A stretch of DNA of 64,000 nucleotides from Ceratotherium simum simum (taxonomy: Eukaryota > Chordata > Mammalia > Perissodactyla > Rhinocerotidae), in NCBI RefSeq assembly GCF_000283155.1, contig NW_004454156.1:37733816-37797815 (forward strand). Reading direction: 5' to 3'. Shown here in pieces: positions 26,299-39,345 of the stretch. The notes under the pieces are model-generated. The model did not search any database. It was not told the origin of the DNA and worked only from the letters and a program-made list of their open reading frames with translations. Made by a program: the position numbers and the translations under genes. The first letter of the stretch is position 1, and each line of letters starts with the position of its first letter.

Positions 26299-28335
26299 AC
26301 TACAGATCAATATTGCTTATGAATACAGAAATAAAAATCCTGAGGAAAAAAATACTAGCAGACTGAATCTAGCAACATATAAAAAAAATTATATCCCATG
26401 ACCAAGTGGGATTTATTCTAAGAATGCAAGTTGGTTTAAGATCCAAAAATCAATTATTGTGATATGGCATGTCAACAGAAAAAAGGACAAAAACCTCATA
26501 TGTCAAGAGACACAGAAAAAGCATTTGACAGAATCCAATACCCTTTTCACGACAAAAAAGTTCAATTAACTAGGAATAGATGGGAACATCCTCAACTTGA
26601 TAAACAGCATCTTTGAAAAACCCACACCTGATATCATACTTAATAGTGAAAGACTGAATGCTTTCCCTAAGATCAGAAAAAAGACAATGATGTCCACTCT
26701 CCCCACTTCAATTCAACATTGTACTAGAGGTCATAGCCAAGGCAATTAGGCAAGAAAAAAAAAAGTATCCAGATTGGAAAAGAAGAAGTAAAACTATCTC
26801 CAGATGCAGATGACATGATCTTGTACATAAAAAAAAATCTAAAGAATCTGCTAAAAAACTATCAGAACTAATAAACAAGTTCAAAAAATTTTCAGGGTAC
26901 AATTACAAGTCAAATAAACTATATATCTATACACTAGCAATGAACAATCTGAAAATGAAGAAAATAATCCAATTCACAACAGCATCAAAAAGAGTAAAAT
27001 ATTTAGCAATAAATTTAATAAACGAAGCACAAAACTTATACTCTGAAAACTACAAAATATTGTCCAAAGAAATTAAAGGAGGCCTAAATAAACAGAAAGA
27101 CATTCCATGTTCATGGATTGAAAGATAATATCATTAAGATGAAAATATTCCCCAAACTGATCTACATATTCAATGTAATCCCTATGAAAATCCTAGCTGG
27201 TTCTTTAGAAATTGACAAGCCAATTCTAAAACTCATATGGAAATGCAAGGGACCTAGAATTGCCAAAACAATCTTGAAAAGAATAACAAAGTTGGAGGAC
27301 TCGTACTTTCTGATTTCAAGACATACTATAATGCTACAGTAATCAAGACAGTGTGGTACTGGCATTATGATAGAGTTCAATGGAATTGATTGAGAGTTCA
27401 GAAATAAACTCTCACGTTTACTGATTTTTGACAAGGGTGTCAAGACAATTCATTGAACAGAAAAATAGTTATTTTAACAAATGGTGCTGGGGCAACGAAT
27501 ATCCACATGCAAAAGAATGAGAATGGACCACTATGTATCACACCATATGCAAAAATTAACTCAAAATGAATCACAGACCTACGATCCAAATGTAATAGCT
27601 ACAACTATAGAGCTCTTAGAAGAAAACAGGAGTAAATCTTTGTGACTTTGGATTAGGCAATAATTTCTTAGATATGACACAAAAAGCACAAGCAACAAAA
27701 GAAAACTAGTTAAACTGGATTTCCTTTACTTTAGTGCTTCAAAGAACACCATCAAGAAAGTAAAAAGATAACTCACAGAATGGGAGAAAATACTTGCAAA
27801 TCACATATATGATACATTTTATGTATATCTACATAAAAACTTGTACACAAATGTTCATAGCAGCATTATTCACAAGAGCCAAAAAATGGTAACAACCTAA
27901 ATGTCCATCAACTCATGTATGGATAAACAAAATGTGGTATATCCATACAATGAAATACTTCTTGGCCATAAAAAGGAATGGAGTTCTGGTATATGCTACA
28001 ACATGAATGAACCTTGAAAACATTATGCTAAGTCAAAGAAGTCAGCCAAAAAAGAAGATATATTGTATGATTCTATTTATATGAAATGCCCATAACAGGC
28101 ACATCTATAGAGACAGAAAACAGATTAGTGGTTGCCTAGGATTGGGGGTTTTGGGGGGAAATGGGGAGTGACTGTTAATGAGTTCGGAAGTTTGGGGGAG
28201 ATTGATGAAAGTGTTCTAAAATTGATTGTGATGATCACACAACTCTGTGAATACACTAGAAACCACTGAATTGTGCAACTTAACTTGGTGAATTGCATGG
28301 TATATGTCTCAAGAAAGCTGGTAAAATAAAAATAC
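26299..28335 (+). mobile_element. 5'-truncated L1 LINE (ORF2 3' part plus 3' UTR)
   Basis: About 2 kb of plus-strand L1. 26299-27440 is the reverse-transcriptase and downstream part of ORF2: a DADDM segment sits at about 26812-26826 where L1 has FADDM, and LYSENYK and KDIPCSWI appear near 27035-27125. From about 27830 to 28335 there is a 3' UTR of L1MA/MB type (gttcatagcagcattattcac; accactgaattgtgcaac). Frameshifts and stops break ORF2 throughout. A stretch of the ORF2 end and UTR seems deleted near 27815. It is inactive. Confidence 0.9.
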
Positions 28336-28559
28336 TCTCAAACTGAAGAAAGTTCTCCTGAGGTAATGCACCCTGTTTAACAAGGTAGAGAAAACTGGAT
28401 TATGATAAACACATCTCTCATGGTCTCCTCTGTCCCACCATAATTTCTTATTATGTCATCTTGCACATTTGAGATCTTAAAGGCTTACAGTGCATTTTAA
28501 TTTGAATATATTTACGTTTGTATTGTAGTTATGGACAATGACTTTCTCATTTGATTTTT

Positions 28560-28680
28560 AACAGTTTGATCGAGAAGACAGAACACGTATTACTATCCAT
28601 TTCTCTGATCAGGAAAATGAAACAAGAGATTAGGTGACCTGTCTAAAGTCATATAACTAGTGTTAGACGAGCTGTGTGTA
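28560..28680 (-). repeat. MIR fragment
   Basis: ttctctgatcaggaaaatga then attaggtgacctgtctaaag and tcatataactagtg, an antisense MIR core. Confidence 0.6.
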
Positions 28681-30194
28681 CATACATGTCTACACAGGTA
28701 GTAATCTGCATATCTGAACCTCTTCCCTAGGGCTGGTTGAACACACTATATCTTTTTTTCAGAAAATTAATGTTATGTTAAAAAGAATCCTCTTATTACA
28801 GTTCAGAATTCTTCTACATACTTTTAACCAACATACTAATCGGAGCTGGAATTGGAAGGAACTGGGCAGTTAGATTACAAGTTCCATAATGTAGAAAAGG
28901 TAGCGCTTTTACAAATCAAACTCGCATCCTGTGGGGCAAGGTAAAATACTGTACTCTAACAAAATGCTGCGCATCCACTCAAACAAGAAAAAAATTTTTA
29001 TAAACCATCAATATTAATTAGTCGCATTAATCAACAACATCTAGCAGCTGGGTGAAGCCACAAATCTTGGTGTAAGACGTGAAGAAGTGAGGAGGGAAGA
29101 TTCTGGTTATGAGTAACGCTGCTCCAGACGAACTTGTGTTTATGATGGGGCGTGCAGAAGCTTAAGTGGGAGGGGACGGGACTGACAAGACAGCTGGGCA
29201 GTTAGGTTTCACTAGCTAAGGTACAAAGAGCAAGGGAATGGAATCTAGAGAGATGGAAAGTCCCAAGAAACACAGCCTAGAAAACAATCATCTCTTTGGG
29301 GTAAAAAACCACACAACATAATGAAATTCCTGTTTGATGTTGAGAGAAATTTATAAAAGCTCTTCAGAAAAGTGCGTGATAAAAAGGCCGGCAGTGGTCT
29401 CTGAGAAGCAATGACCAATTACTTCTTCACCTGTCGGGGATAGATGTGAATCTCAGAACAGTGTGGAGATGACCACTTACCTCTATCAAAGGACAATTTA
29501 AGTAGATGTGGAAAAGAAACTATTATGAAGAAATAATTTACTAATTTGTACTTCTCATTGTAGAGATACATAAAAGTCTCTTTTTAGTGATTTTTGTATG
29601 TGTTTTGTGTCTGCCCAATTAAATTTTATGTTTCTAAGTTCTGGAATCTTCTCTTCCCTCTTTAATATATTCCAGAACTCCTGAAAAAGAGCCTTCTAGA
29701 CTAGACTGTTAATAACCTCTACTGCCTGCCAAATTACACTGATTGGCAGATGGTGATACGTATATAATCTTAGTGAAGGAAAAGACTAAAATGTAGAACT
29801 TCATATCAAATGTGAAAGTGGAGAAAAATCCAAATAGATCCAGTTCTGTGGCTTTTTCTCTTCAATCTCTCAGTAGAAAATGGCTAATATCTTGGCCCTG
29901 GTCTCATTTCACTGGGGGTGAGCAAGTGGGTAGACATCATAAGCCAAGAGAGACAACCGTATGACAGATGGGAAATGTCTGAAAATTTCTCCATAAGGCA
30001 AGAGCAAACCAATGTAATCCCAAAGACAGGGTACATGGCTTCCAAATACCTGAAGGGAAAAAAAAGCTTTTCTTGGGAGGAAGGAGGAGTGTGAGTGCTG
30101 GAGTACACCAAACAGATACTGCTTCAGGATAAGGGGAAGAGAACAATACTCACAAAGGATTGCAAAAGGCTGTATCGCTCTTAAGCAAAATTAG

Positions 30195-30250
30195 CGTGAT
30201 AAGGTCCTAGGAACATGATGGGTGCTCAATAAACACACATTGAGTGGAAC
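30195..30250 (+). repeat. MIR/L2 3' terminal fragment
   Basis: Only the terminal motif is visible: gatgggtgctcaataaacac followed by attgagtgg. Confidence 0.45.
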
Positions 30251-31926
30251 ATTTCTTTCAAAGCACCATATTCTCTCCACTACTGTAGAAACAGACATTA
30301 TGTCCCTAGAAGCATTACTGCTATACAGACAACGGGTTCTCAATAGATGTTTTTGCACTCATTTTCTTATTAACAGACTGCAGGTCTGAGTTTTCTAGGC
30401 CAAAATTTTACACGAGAAACCAGCTGACTTCGGGTATGGCTCTCCTGTGATTGATCATCATGTTAGTGTCTGATGTGGGAAGAGTCAGTTATTGGCTATG
30501 ACAATTAAACCAAGGTGTTCTATTTTATTTAGGTTTTTATGCATACACATTGGACAGATGATCATATCTAAACAACCAAATTATCATTTCCATGTTCTAT
30601 AGCGGAGATTTTAAACCCAAATGCCTCCAGGATTGAGAAAGGTGGGTCAGACAAGGGAGTATATTGCGACAAAATGGGGAAGACATGCCAATCTGAAACA
30701 GAGGCCATTACTCAGCTTCAGCTGTTGATGACAAAACTTTTGTTTGTGGGCTGGGGCAGACACAGAACTATTCTTGAAGGAGATCTGGGATTGTCTCACC
30801 ACTCCTGGGAGGTCATAATTCTAGGTGATGATTTTACATAAAAGGAGCTCAATCATACTAACTGTTCCTTTGGTTTCTATCAACCAACACTTCACAAGCC
30901 CTAGTTTCAGCCCTCATCAGACAATGTAGTCACAAACTGTCACCATCTGGTTTGCAACTCTCCCATCTCCTCCCCCCGTAAACCAAACCAAACTGAAAAC
31001 AGAATTTATGGAGAATGTGCTCTCCATCTATTCATCCAGGCTAAGGTTTTCAAAACTCAGGATTGCTCGAATTCTTTGTGAACATTTTTTAACCTTGCGT
31101 TTTCACTTTAATGCTTATCTTAAAAAAAAAATAACGTAAGCATTAGATCATCTGGATGGCAGTTTAGGAACCGAGTGCTGCCATGGAATCTCCGTTTCTG
31201 CGTGTGGGGTTAGTTATGTTAACATTCAACCCACTGCCTCCTGAACTGGGTTTCTAGATCTATTCCTACATGTTGGGGAGTTCTCAAAATCAAGAGACAA
31301 TGCTCCAGGCATCTAGATTCCAGTTGTGTGGCACACTGATCTCTGAGAATTGCTTTCACTGAGTTGCATTTTAATATTTTGCTTTTGCTTTTTATTGAGA
31401 AGAGCAGCCGCAGGAAACTGGTTTCTGCATTGATGGTATCAAAGCAACTGAGGACATGACTGACCGCATCACCCAGCGCTCTCTTTTTAAGTGTCCATCT
31501 GAGAAGAGTGTCACTCTGTCCGGCAGGCTTCTTCTCTCTAAAAGTAAGAACTGTGGGTCTGACTATCTCCCTTTTCACTTTGATGGCCAGGAACCTGGCA
31601 GCCTAACTTGACGTTTAACTCCAGCAACCACCTGGATAGACACTTACGGCCTGCATATCTATGTGCTCTTTCTTTTTGCTTCTCAACTTTTACATATAAC
31701 TCTATGGTTCTGATTCTCTTTTCTAATTAATATTTTACCACTATGTTATTATATTTGTTCTCACTGTAAAGTTGCCTCAAATCCTTTGTGGATAAGCAAG
31801 GCTTTATATAACAGACCTCTGCTTTTCTAGGCAATGATAATGCATCTTTGATATGTAATATTCTCTAATGGTGACCTTATGACAACAGTAACATTTTCCC
31901 AGGGCACTGGATGGCAAATAAATAAA

Positions 31927-31980
31927 TACACACACACACACACACACTCACGTATGAATGTGTGTGTGTGTGTGTGTGTA
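31927..31980. repeat. Perfect CA/TG inverted repeat (21-bp arms, 12-nt loop)
   Basis: The left arm T(AC)10 at 31927-31947 is exactly complementary to the right arm (GT)10A at 31960-31980; the loop is tcacgtatgaat. Both arms are also alternating purine-pyrimidine tracts. It may form a hairpin or cruciform, or Z-DNA. Confidence 0.97.
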
Positions 31981-32584
31981 TGTTTATGTCAAAAGAAGCA
32001 AAATACAGACTTTGAGACAAAATGTCCTTAAACATTATTCTGTAGGATTATGAATCTTCATAGTATTATAGTTTCTTATATACAATTGAACAACTAATAG
32101 AGTACTAGAGACACTACAGCAAGACAAGAAATAAAGCCAAGATCACCCAACGAATTTATGGTGGCAAGAAAGGCAACCACCAGAAACATGTGATTGTGCT
32201 TTGTCATCTGAACATTTCTCACGACAGATGGCAAGTCCTGTTCCTGAAGTCAGAGCTTTGTAAAAAGTGAGGCTATAAGCAGGGGCAGGCCTTGAAGACT
32301 AACCCAAGAACACTAAGGTGGGAGTGCAGTTACTAGCTGTCCCAGTTACAACACATTGGGGCGAAAGGTAGAGTTAACAACCTGACAAGAAAGATACGAC
32401 ACTTGGGTTTCTATAACCAAGAAGCAAGGTAATTGTATTATGAGAGGTGGTATTTCCAGGGGACAAATGACTTAAGACTAAAGTGTAGGGCAGTAAAAGA
32501 TGGAGGATTCCCACCAAGTAACCCTTCTATGGGCTGGTATTTAACAGCCACCTTTAGAGGCAACTAAGGTGGTATGAATCAGAT

Positions 32585-32830
32585 CACTCACTCGCTTAAT
32601 CACTCAATTGCCCACTCAACAAAACCTGGGCGCCCTCTAGGAGGCAGACAATATGCTAATATCCACAGACACAAAGATAGACTCCCTGCTCTCCGGCAGT
32701 TCAGACTTTAGAATGAGAGGAGGACACGAGATCGGTGTCCTCATCACACTCAGGGTGATGAGTACCGAAAGGAAGCACATCTGAGATGCTGGGACCTCAG
32801 GATAGGAGCGACTATTTCTGTCTCAAACAG
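32585..32830 (-). repeat. L2-type repeat, antisense, decayed
   Basis: atcactcaattgcccactca, cacaaagatagactccctgc and tcagggtgatgagtacc follow the order of an antisense L2-type repeat, with much drift. Confidence 0.45.
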
Positions 32831-33124
32831 TATGAGTTAACTATTCACACACTATCACCTACAATAAATTAACTGCAGCGGTACCAGAGAAAAAAGATCT
32901 GCTAGGCCATTTGCTGGTGTTTAACAGACATTACTACTGGCTGGAGGATCATATGGCTGCAAAGAAGTTTTGAGAAGAGACTTATGCACATGGAACTTTT
33001 TCTGCACCTTTCTCTTTGTGCTTGTATTTATAAGTTCTCTAAGTCAGGAGGCCCACCTCACCTTCTCCATTCCCCTGGAGTGTCCAGATAGTGTCTTTGG
33101 ATGTGAACAGGAGGTGGGCGCACA

Positions 33125-33350
33125 AAATAATAAATACTATTTGTTCTTGAGGCACAATTCCAAGTGATTCACATATAAACCCTCATCTAATTTACTGTTT
33201 TCACTCCATTTTACAGATATGGATACTGGGGCCCAGGGAGACCAAAAGACACTCAAAGTTACACAGTTGGTAAGTGGAGGAGCCAGCTTTCAAACTGAGG
33301 TCATCTGGTTCCAGTCTATGTTCTCTCCTAATCACAAAGGCATATGGCCA
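33125..33350 (-). repeat. MIR SINE
   Basis: Clear antisense MIR: cattttacagatatggatac, ttacacagttggtaagtgg, aggagccagctttcaaac. Confidence 0.8.
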
Positions 33351-34349
33351 ATGTTTCTTCAAAGCAAAACAAAACAAAACAACACAACATGCAACCACTG
33401 GACTCAAAACTACAGTACGCAATGAAACAGGACTCAACTTGAATATAACCTTTTCTTGCGGGGGAGGGGAGGCTTGGGAGAGGCAGAAAATCTTCTGAAC
33501 TCTGATTTCTTAAAGGCAGTAGTTACTATGGAGGTTTCTGTATGTGTGATTTTGTTGTATTTGTCCAAATCCATCTTCATTTTCCTTGTTTGTCTAGGCA
33601 TTGACTAAATAATGCTCTCTAAAATTACTGACATTTCACTTGCTTGAATTTTATTCTTTGTTTTTCTTCTGAAAATTCTGATGGACGGGCATGTTTTAGC
33701 TTCTCCTTCCTTCTAGTATCTAAATTCAATAAACACCATGTCACCAAACACCAAACCCTCTCACGAAAGGTGAAAAGGAGAGGTGGATTCTATTTGCAGG
33801 AGTCTTGTGACTCAAGAATCTTTTTTCTGGGCCACAAGGCTTGAGCCAAAAGCAGGCTAATACTAATGACCAAGCACCGGTCAAAGATGTCCTCTCTAAG
33901 TAGGAAAATGCTAAACTAGAGCAACAATGTCTTTCCTGTTTCAGACTGTGGTAGCTCCAGTGTGGCATTAGTTAGATAGACTATCTCCTGACAGCAACGG
34001 GGCAAGGGGTGAATGACAGGAGCGCTACAATGGATTACAGGTTCCACGACCCTTTTCTTGAAATACTAAAATTTCTGTACTACTGAAACACAGCAGAATA
34101 TGACAGCTACATGCAGTCTGCTATTTCATTTCCAAAATTCTCTTTCTGATGGATGGGATGATGATTCCCTTCCTAACTTCCTTCCCCGGTCGGTGACATC
34201 TTCAGGAAACCTTCTTTCTGAGTGAGTTTCATCAAGTCTCTGAGTATATTCCCTGCCTGGTAAAAGGCAGAAGCGGCTAGATTGAACCCTCCCTCCTCCT
34301 CCTCCTGCACGAATGTACACTCTCTGAGAACAAGAGAAACCCCACGTAC

Positions 34350-34471
34350 CATTAACACATTCAAAGACATCACAGCACTTTCCAGGTGTCCCATCTCCAC
34401 GAGAGACTATGCGGGGAGTGGATCCCACCTCACACACGGGGAAACCACATAAGCCAGAGAGACACTCGCAT
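34350..34471 (-). CDS. CRIM1: CRIM1 exon 5: second half of linker module B
   Basis: Coding exon of 122 nt, entering in phase 2 and leaving in phase 1. The acceptor is tttggtttcag above 34471 and the donor is AATG|gtacgt below 34350. It encodes CECLSGLCGFPVC through GKCCDVFECVN, equivalent to about human residues 291-331. It matches the second half of exon 3 residue for residue in cysteine position, with GTPGKCCDVFEC against GKPGECCDLYEC. The final Asn joins the first codons of exon 6 to give N-E-T, an N-glycosylation sequon that spans the exon 5/6 junction. Human has N-D-T at this place. Nearly 22 kb of intron 4 separate it from exon 4. Confidence 0.96.
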
Positions 34472-37169
34472 CTGAAACCAAAGAAAAGGGAAGGAAAACC
34501 CCATGAATAAACACAACATAGAAGTTGGGAGACCACAAACAACGTGGCTGTGGCTTTGGCAAACTAACTTGTCTCTATGACACTGTCCTGTCTGTCTGGT
34601 GTCACTGCGGAATGGGGAGGTGGGGTTCTAACATAATTTGCATTCCAAATAACTAAGGCTCATCTCCTTAATATACACCCAGATTTTTAACTTTAACCAT
34701 TTTGACAGAGACATTCCTAAAATGCATTACTTCATTTCTTACTTAACCAGATCAGTATTGAGCACAATAAACATTTCCGTGATGACTCAGGGCCATCTTT
34801 ATCCGCATACATTATGTTATTCCATAAATCAGTGACGCTCGCACAGGCTCACACAGAACGCACGCTCCTGTGTTACAGGGCCCCGTGTTGCGGCTTTGTT
34901 GCTGGTGACCTTTAGGTGTTTTTCACAGATTTTTCTGACACTTCTTTCAGCTATTAAGTTAATAGCTTTTCAGTCTTTTTTGGGTCAATGATTGTGTCTA
35001 GCAGCACCCTCACCTTGAGCCACATTCATTTATAATTGTGTATAACAGAGGAAAGACTGAGTGAAGACTGAGGAGCTCTTTGTAAGTCAAGGGCATAAGC
35101 TTCAGTAAGTGCACTTGGTGATAGCTATTTGAAAGCTCAAAGTCTTATTTTGGGTCTTCTACACTGCACATGTGCATCCATCTCTACATGCATGAATGCA
35201 AGCTAGCTGTGTTGGCTCTCACCCTCAACTTCCACTCAGCTGCGAAACTGCCTGAACACAGAAAAATAAGAGGCAGGTAAAAATAAGAAGAGGAGAAAAT
35301 GGCAATTGCCTGATGCCGATCTTTTAAAATGAAATAGGAGGCAGGAAATGAGAAGCTCAGGGCAGCAGGGGGTCAGGATGTAACTGTAAGACAAGCAAGG
35401 AGCAGCTAGACTCCTGCCCTGGGACTCCCCTGGGGATGGAAGTGTGGGTCAGAGGGTGGAAAGGATGAGTGAGGGACTTCCCAGGCTGACAGGAGGGAAA
35501 GAAGGCATCCTAAAAAGAGAGATTCTTGCAGGAAGTATGTGAGTATTTACACACCATAGGGGTCGAGATCGGGGGAGGGTGACATTCCCAGCAAGGAAGA
35601 ACTATTAACACATTCATTAATTCTGGGTCCCCTCCCCCTTACTTCAGTGATTGCTTTGTTCTCCTATTGTTCTTGGAATCTTTCATAAATTAAAATATGC
35701 TTGTAGTCCACAAGCATTTCAGTAATCAGGCCCAGGGGTTTAATTACATTTATAGTTAACTGTAGAACTAAAAAGGAAACAAATTTAAATTAAAATTTGC
35801 ACCAAAGATCATTACAGCCACTGGAAAGGTGTGAATGATCTCCCTTTCAGGCTTCTTCCATGTGGGGTGATGGTAATATTGGATTTCTGGGAGAAGAAGG
35901 TGTTAGATAATTAAGGTTTTGCTGCAATGGTATTTCTGCCAATGGTTTAAAATAAACGTTTGCCTGTTTTGTGAGCAGAGCTGGGAGCCCTCGATTCATA
36001 ATCTGCATTCCTACAGGACAATCACCTTCTAGGGCTGAGTGAATATGAACTGGGCTTTTAGTCTCTGGTAAGGTTATCCCATAGTCTTTCCTTTTTACGT
36101 GACTAGCCACTGCAGTTTTAAGCATATAATCATAATACATCACCATATATTGGAGTAACAATATATTGTTTACATTTATTGCAACTGACACACTGTACAA
36201 CTCAAACTCTTCAGAGTTTACAGATTAATGGGGCTAACTATTGAGAGGCCACACCCTGATCCCAATGTCTGGATATAATTACAATGAAAGCATCCTACAA
36301 GAATAGCCAGCCTTTTCTTCCACTTCTTCTGGGATTCACATTCTTGCCTACTGATACTTTCCAGGGAATCATTCTAATTTAAATACCAGAGAGCATACAA
36401 TCAACCAAAAAATACCTCTTCAGATGTCCTTCAATGCCAGGTTCTCTGCGAGCTGGTCAGAAATCACACCAACCTGAAAACCCTAACCAAGTCCGCCCGG
36501 TCTTCTTTTTCCCCTTTTACATTTGACCTATTTCCCAACATTTAAAAATCGCTCTTGTTTTCCTAGAGACCCATTCTAGGCTGTCTCCAGCATGCAGCAG
36601 AAGATCTAAAACTGCACACAACTGCCTAGTAACTCACTCAGGAAAGGAAAACCCTTTATGCTGAATTTTTACTTCTAAACCCAGAATGACTTCATATGAA
36701 AGATCCAAGGATTCAGATGCCCCAGTTTTTGCTGGCTGGCCTGCTCCCAGCTCATTTCCCCTTCTCTACTAGCCCCTTAGCAAGCCCTCCCTACCTGTTG
36801 CCATCTTTTGATGGCAGCTTCCCCGGTACCTGAGATTAGCAGATGTTAAAGATCATTAGCACCTTAATAAAGAAGGAACTCATGAAGGAACTGGAAAAGG
36901 TGAAAATCTGGGCTCACATTACCTCTTTCTATTAAGTTGAAACTTTATGGAACTGCTATTATTTTGCAGGTCGAAAATAGTCAAATAGCAATTACATATA
37001 GTTTAACATAATATAACTCACATGAATTATCTTTTGACAGATATGTCTATACTCACTCAGGTACCAAATGGGGGACCTCATTAGGACCTCTATTTGCCAA
37101 AGAAATTTATTATGTTGACAAATTATGTGAGTCCAAGGTAGTTTAAAAAAAATCTTTAATAAGATTATT

Positions 37170-37270
37170 CTAGATTCTCTGTTTTACCTATACTGGAGGT
37201 AGGTACTCTTCCCTTTCACAGATGGGAATAGTGAGGCACACAGCCTAATCACCTGACCTGGAATTCAATA
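37170..37270 (-). repeat. MIR fragment
   Basis: ctttcacagatgggaatagt then gaggcacacagcc, an antisense MIR core piece. Confidence 0.5.
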
Positions 37271-37559
37271 AGGTTTCCTGTCCTTTATTTTCCACTAGGG
37301 GAGACCAGTCTTTCTTCTTTTGATTCATGAAGAAGAAATGCTGAATTACAGAACAACTGAAGCATGCAAACTGTATCTTGTCCTGACCAACATTTCTCTT
37401 CATTTTTATTCTTTTTTATGTCCCCCCTAATTTTCCTCCTACCCTTTACCACAACGCCTGGATAAAGAGCAAGCAAGGGAATGGAGAAAACATATGGATT
37501 AGTGGCAGAGGAAACAGACAACAGATGAGAAAGAGATGCTTATTAAATCCATGTCACCA

Positions 37560-38095
37560 CTTACCCCTCACTTCTGAAACCCTGCCGTCTCCAATTTCCA
37601 GGTTCTAACCTGGTCCCCCCTCACCTAAATCTCTCCTTGTCCCAACCCACGCCACACCCATCCGACGGGTGGGTTCCTGTACTTCTGTAGTCAGAAATCT
37701 TCAGTTACTCCTCATTTAACTGATCAACTCCTCAGCCTAGCATTCAACACTTCCAAGTCCACACACCTTTCTCCCAATTCGATCTCACGGTATTTCTCTT
37801 CACATCCCTTAGGCTTCAGTCACCTTGTGTTCTCCAAACAAGCCCTGGCTTTGCTGTCTTTGCACTGTTCACCCTATCTGCTCCAGAACATTCCTCATCC
37901 AGCCCTCATCTCCAGCTGTCTGTCTAGATACCATCGGTCTTTCTAGGCCAACCTCACATAATAGGTCCTCCTCTAAACCCCCAAATACCATCCTTCTCTT
38001 AAGGCCCTTCTCTCTCTGTTTTCTGGTCACTTGACTACTAATCTTACCACAAGCTCTCTTTGTATCTATCATGTATAGTCATTAAATAAATACTT
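37560..38095 (+). repeat. L2-like sequence
   Basis: Pyrimidine-rich stretch with ttctccaaacaagccctggc, tttgcactgttcaccctat and ctccagaacattcctcatcc, in the order of a sense L2 3' region. Open frames here are short and chance-like. Confidence 0.45.
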
Positions 38096-38274
38096 CCTAA
38101 ATGGAACAGAACTGGAGATGAATAAAAGAGAGAGAAGATTAATGAAACAAAACAAAAGAAAAATACAAAAGGAAGTGAGAAGCAAGCACTGAGATATTTG
38201 TACCATGAACTCAAAAAGGCTACTTCAGGCAGAGCTATTTGCAGGACACCTAGTGCAGAAGTGCCAACGGCTTT

Positions 38275-38560
38275 TAAAAATTAATAAAATAACAACAGCT
38301 TTATTGAGATATTATTCACATAACATAAAATTCACCCTCTTAAAGCACACTATTCAGTGATTTTATATTCACAGGGTTGTGCAACCATCACAACTTACGT
38401 AATTTTAAAACATTTTCATCACCTCAAAAAGAAACCCTGTACTCCCCATTTTCCCTCCCCCAATCCCTGGCAACCATTAATTTATGTTCTGTCTCTATGG
38501 ATTTGCCTATTCTGGATAGTTCGTATAAACAGCATCATACAATATATGGGTTAAGGGCTT
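38275..38560 (-). repeat. L1M 3' UTR fragment, antisense
   Basis: aacagctttattgagatatt, ttcaccctcttaaagcaca, gggttgtgcaaccatcacaa and tggatttgcctattctgg form the well-known antisense L1M 3' end. Most of the element is missing. Confidence 0.85.
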
Positions 38561-38944
38561 TTTAACTGCAAACAAGAAGCAACCTGTATTTGCAACTTGC
38601 CAGAAAAAATCAAGCCTCTAATGTTATCCTCAGTATTAAGATAATGATCAATCAAGGTACCACATTAATAAATTTTTGCATAATGTAATCACAGCTGCAG
38701 CCAGGTGGGACTTAGTTAAGCTGTCTTTTTTCTCTCGAGTAGGTAATGGATTCAGCTTAGTGGGCATCTGAGCACCGGAGTACAATGATGAACAGCACTC
38801 AGAAATCATCTAAGCCCCTAGAGGGCACTCCCCGCCTTAGGAGGCCCATGCTGGCTGGAAGGCAGCGCATACATATGCTTTCCCTTCGTGTGTTTGCTTT
38901 CTGGACTACACAGAGTTCCAGGCAGACCAGAGGCCAGAGTGCTG

Positions 38945-39345
38945 GCACACCTTACAAGGTGCTCACAAGTCTAGTCTCTTCTTATCCTTTAGCTTTCCTA
39001 GTCTACTGTTCCTCCACATGCCCGCATTCGAGCAACAATGGCAATCTGCCATTCTCTGAACCCACCCACCCCCATCTTATCACTCAGTGCCGCAGCTCAG
39101 ATGTCCACTCCACCTCAAACCCCTGTCTTTCTTTTGCCCCTGGTGAATTCCACACAGCCTTAAGACCACCTACCCCTACAAGGCCTTTTCTGATCAAAAA
39201 GCAACCAAGATTAATTTTCTCTCCTACGACCTTCAACAGTACCCAGGGTTCCAAACTCCTGGAGTGGACCTGCTCATCTTACCAATCAGAATCCTACTGT
39301 CTCTCCTGTGAATTCAGCTAGTGCAGGGGGTGTGTCTTATTTGTC
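38945..39345 (+). repeat. L2-like sequence
   Basis: ccctggtgaattccacacag, accacctacccctacaaggc and gtgtcttatttgtcttgtaa suggest a decayed sense L2. A 178-codon open frame (38785-39321) overlaps it and has no recognisable domain. Confidence 0.4.

Larger units (their letters stand above)
25132..34349 (-). other. CRIM1: CRIM1 intron 5 (9.2 kb)
   Basis: Contains a MIR (25640-25835), an ERE (26006-26282) abutting a plus-strand L1 (26299-28335), MIR/L2 fragments (28560-28680, 30195-30250, 32585-32830, 33125-33350) and a CA/TG perfect inverted repeat (31927-31980). Nothing is recognised in 28681-30194, 30251-31926 and 33351-34349. Confidence 0.87.

Noticed and set aside
26940..27342. Short open frames resembling protein-coding genes
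   Set aside because: They are pieces of broken L1 ORF2, not host genes.
38785..39321. 178-codon plus-strand open frame
   Set aside because: Overlaps L2-like sequence, has no domain or compositional sign of coding, and lies antisense inside a CRIM1 intron.
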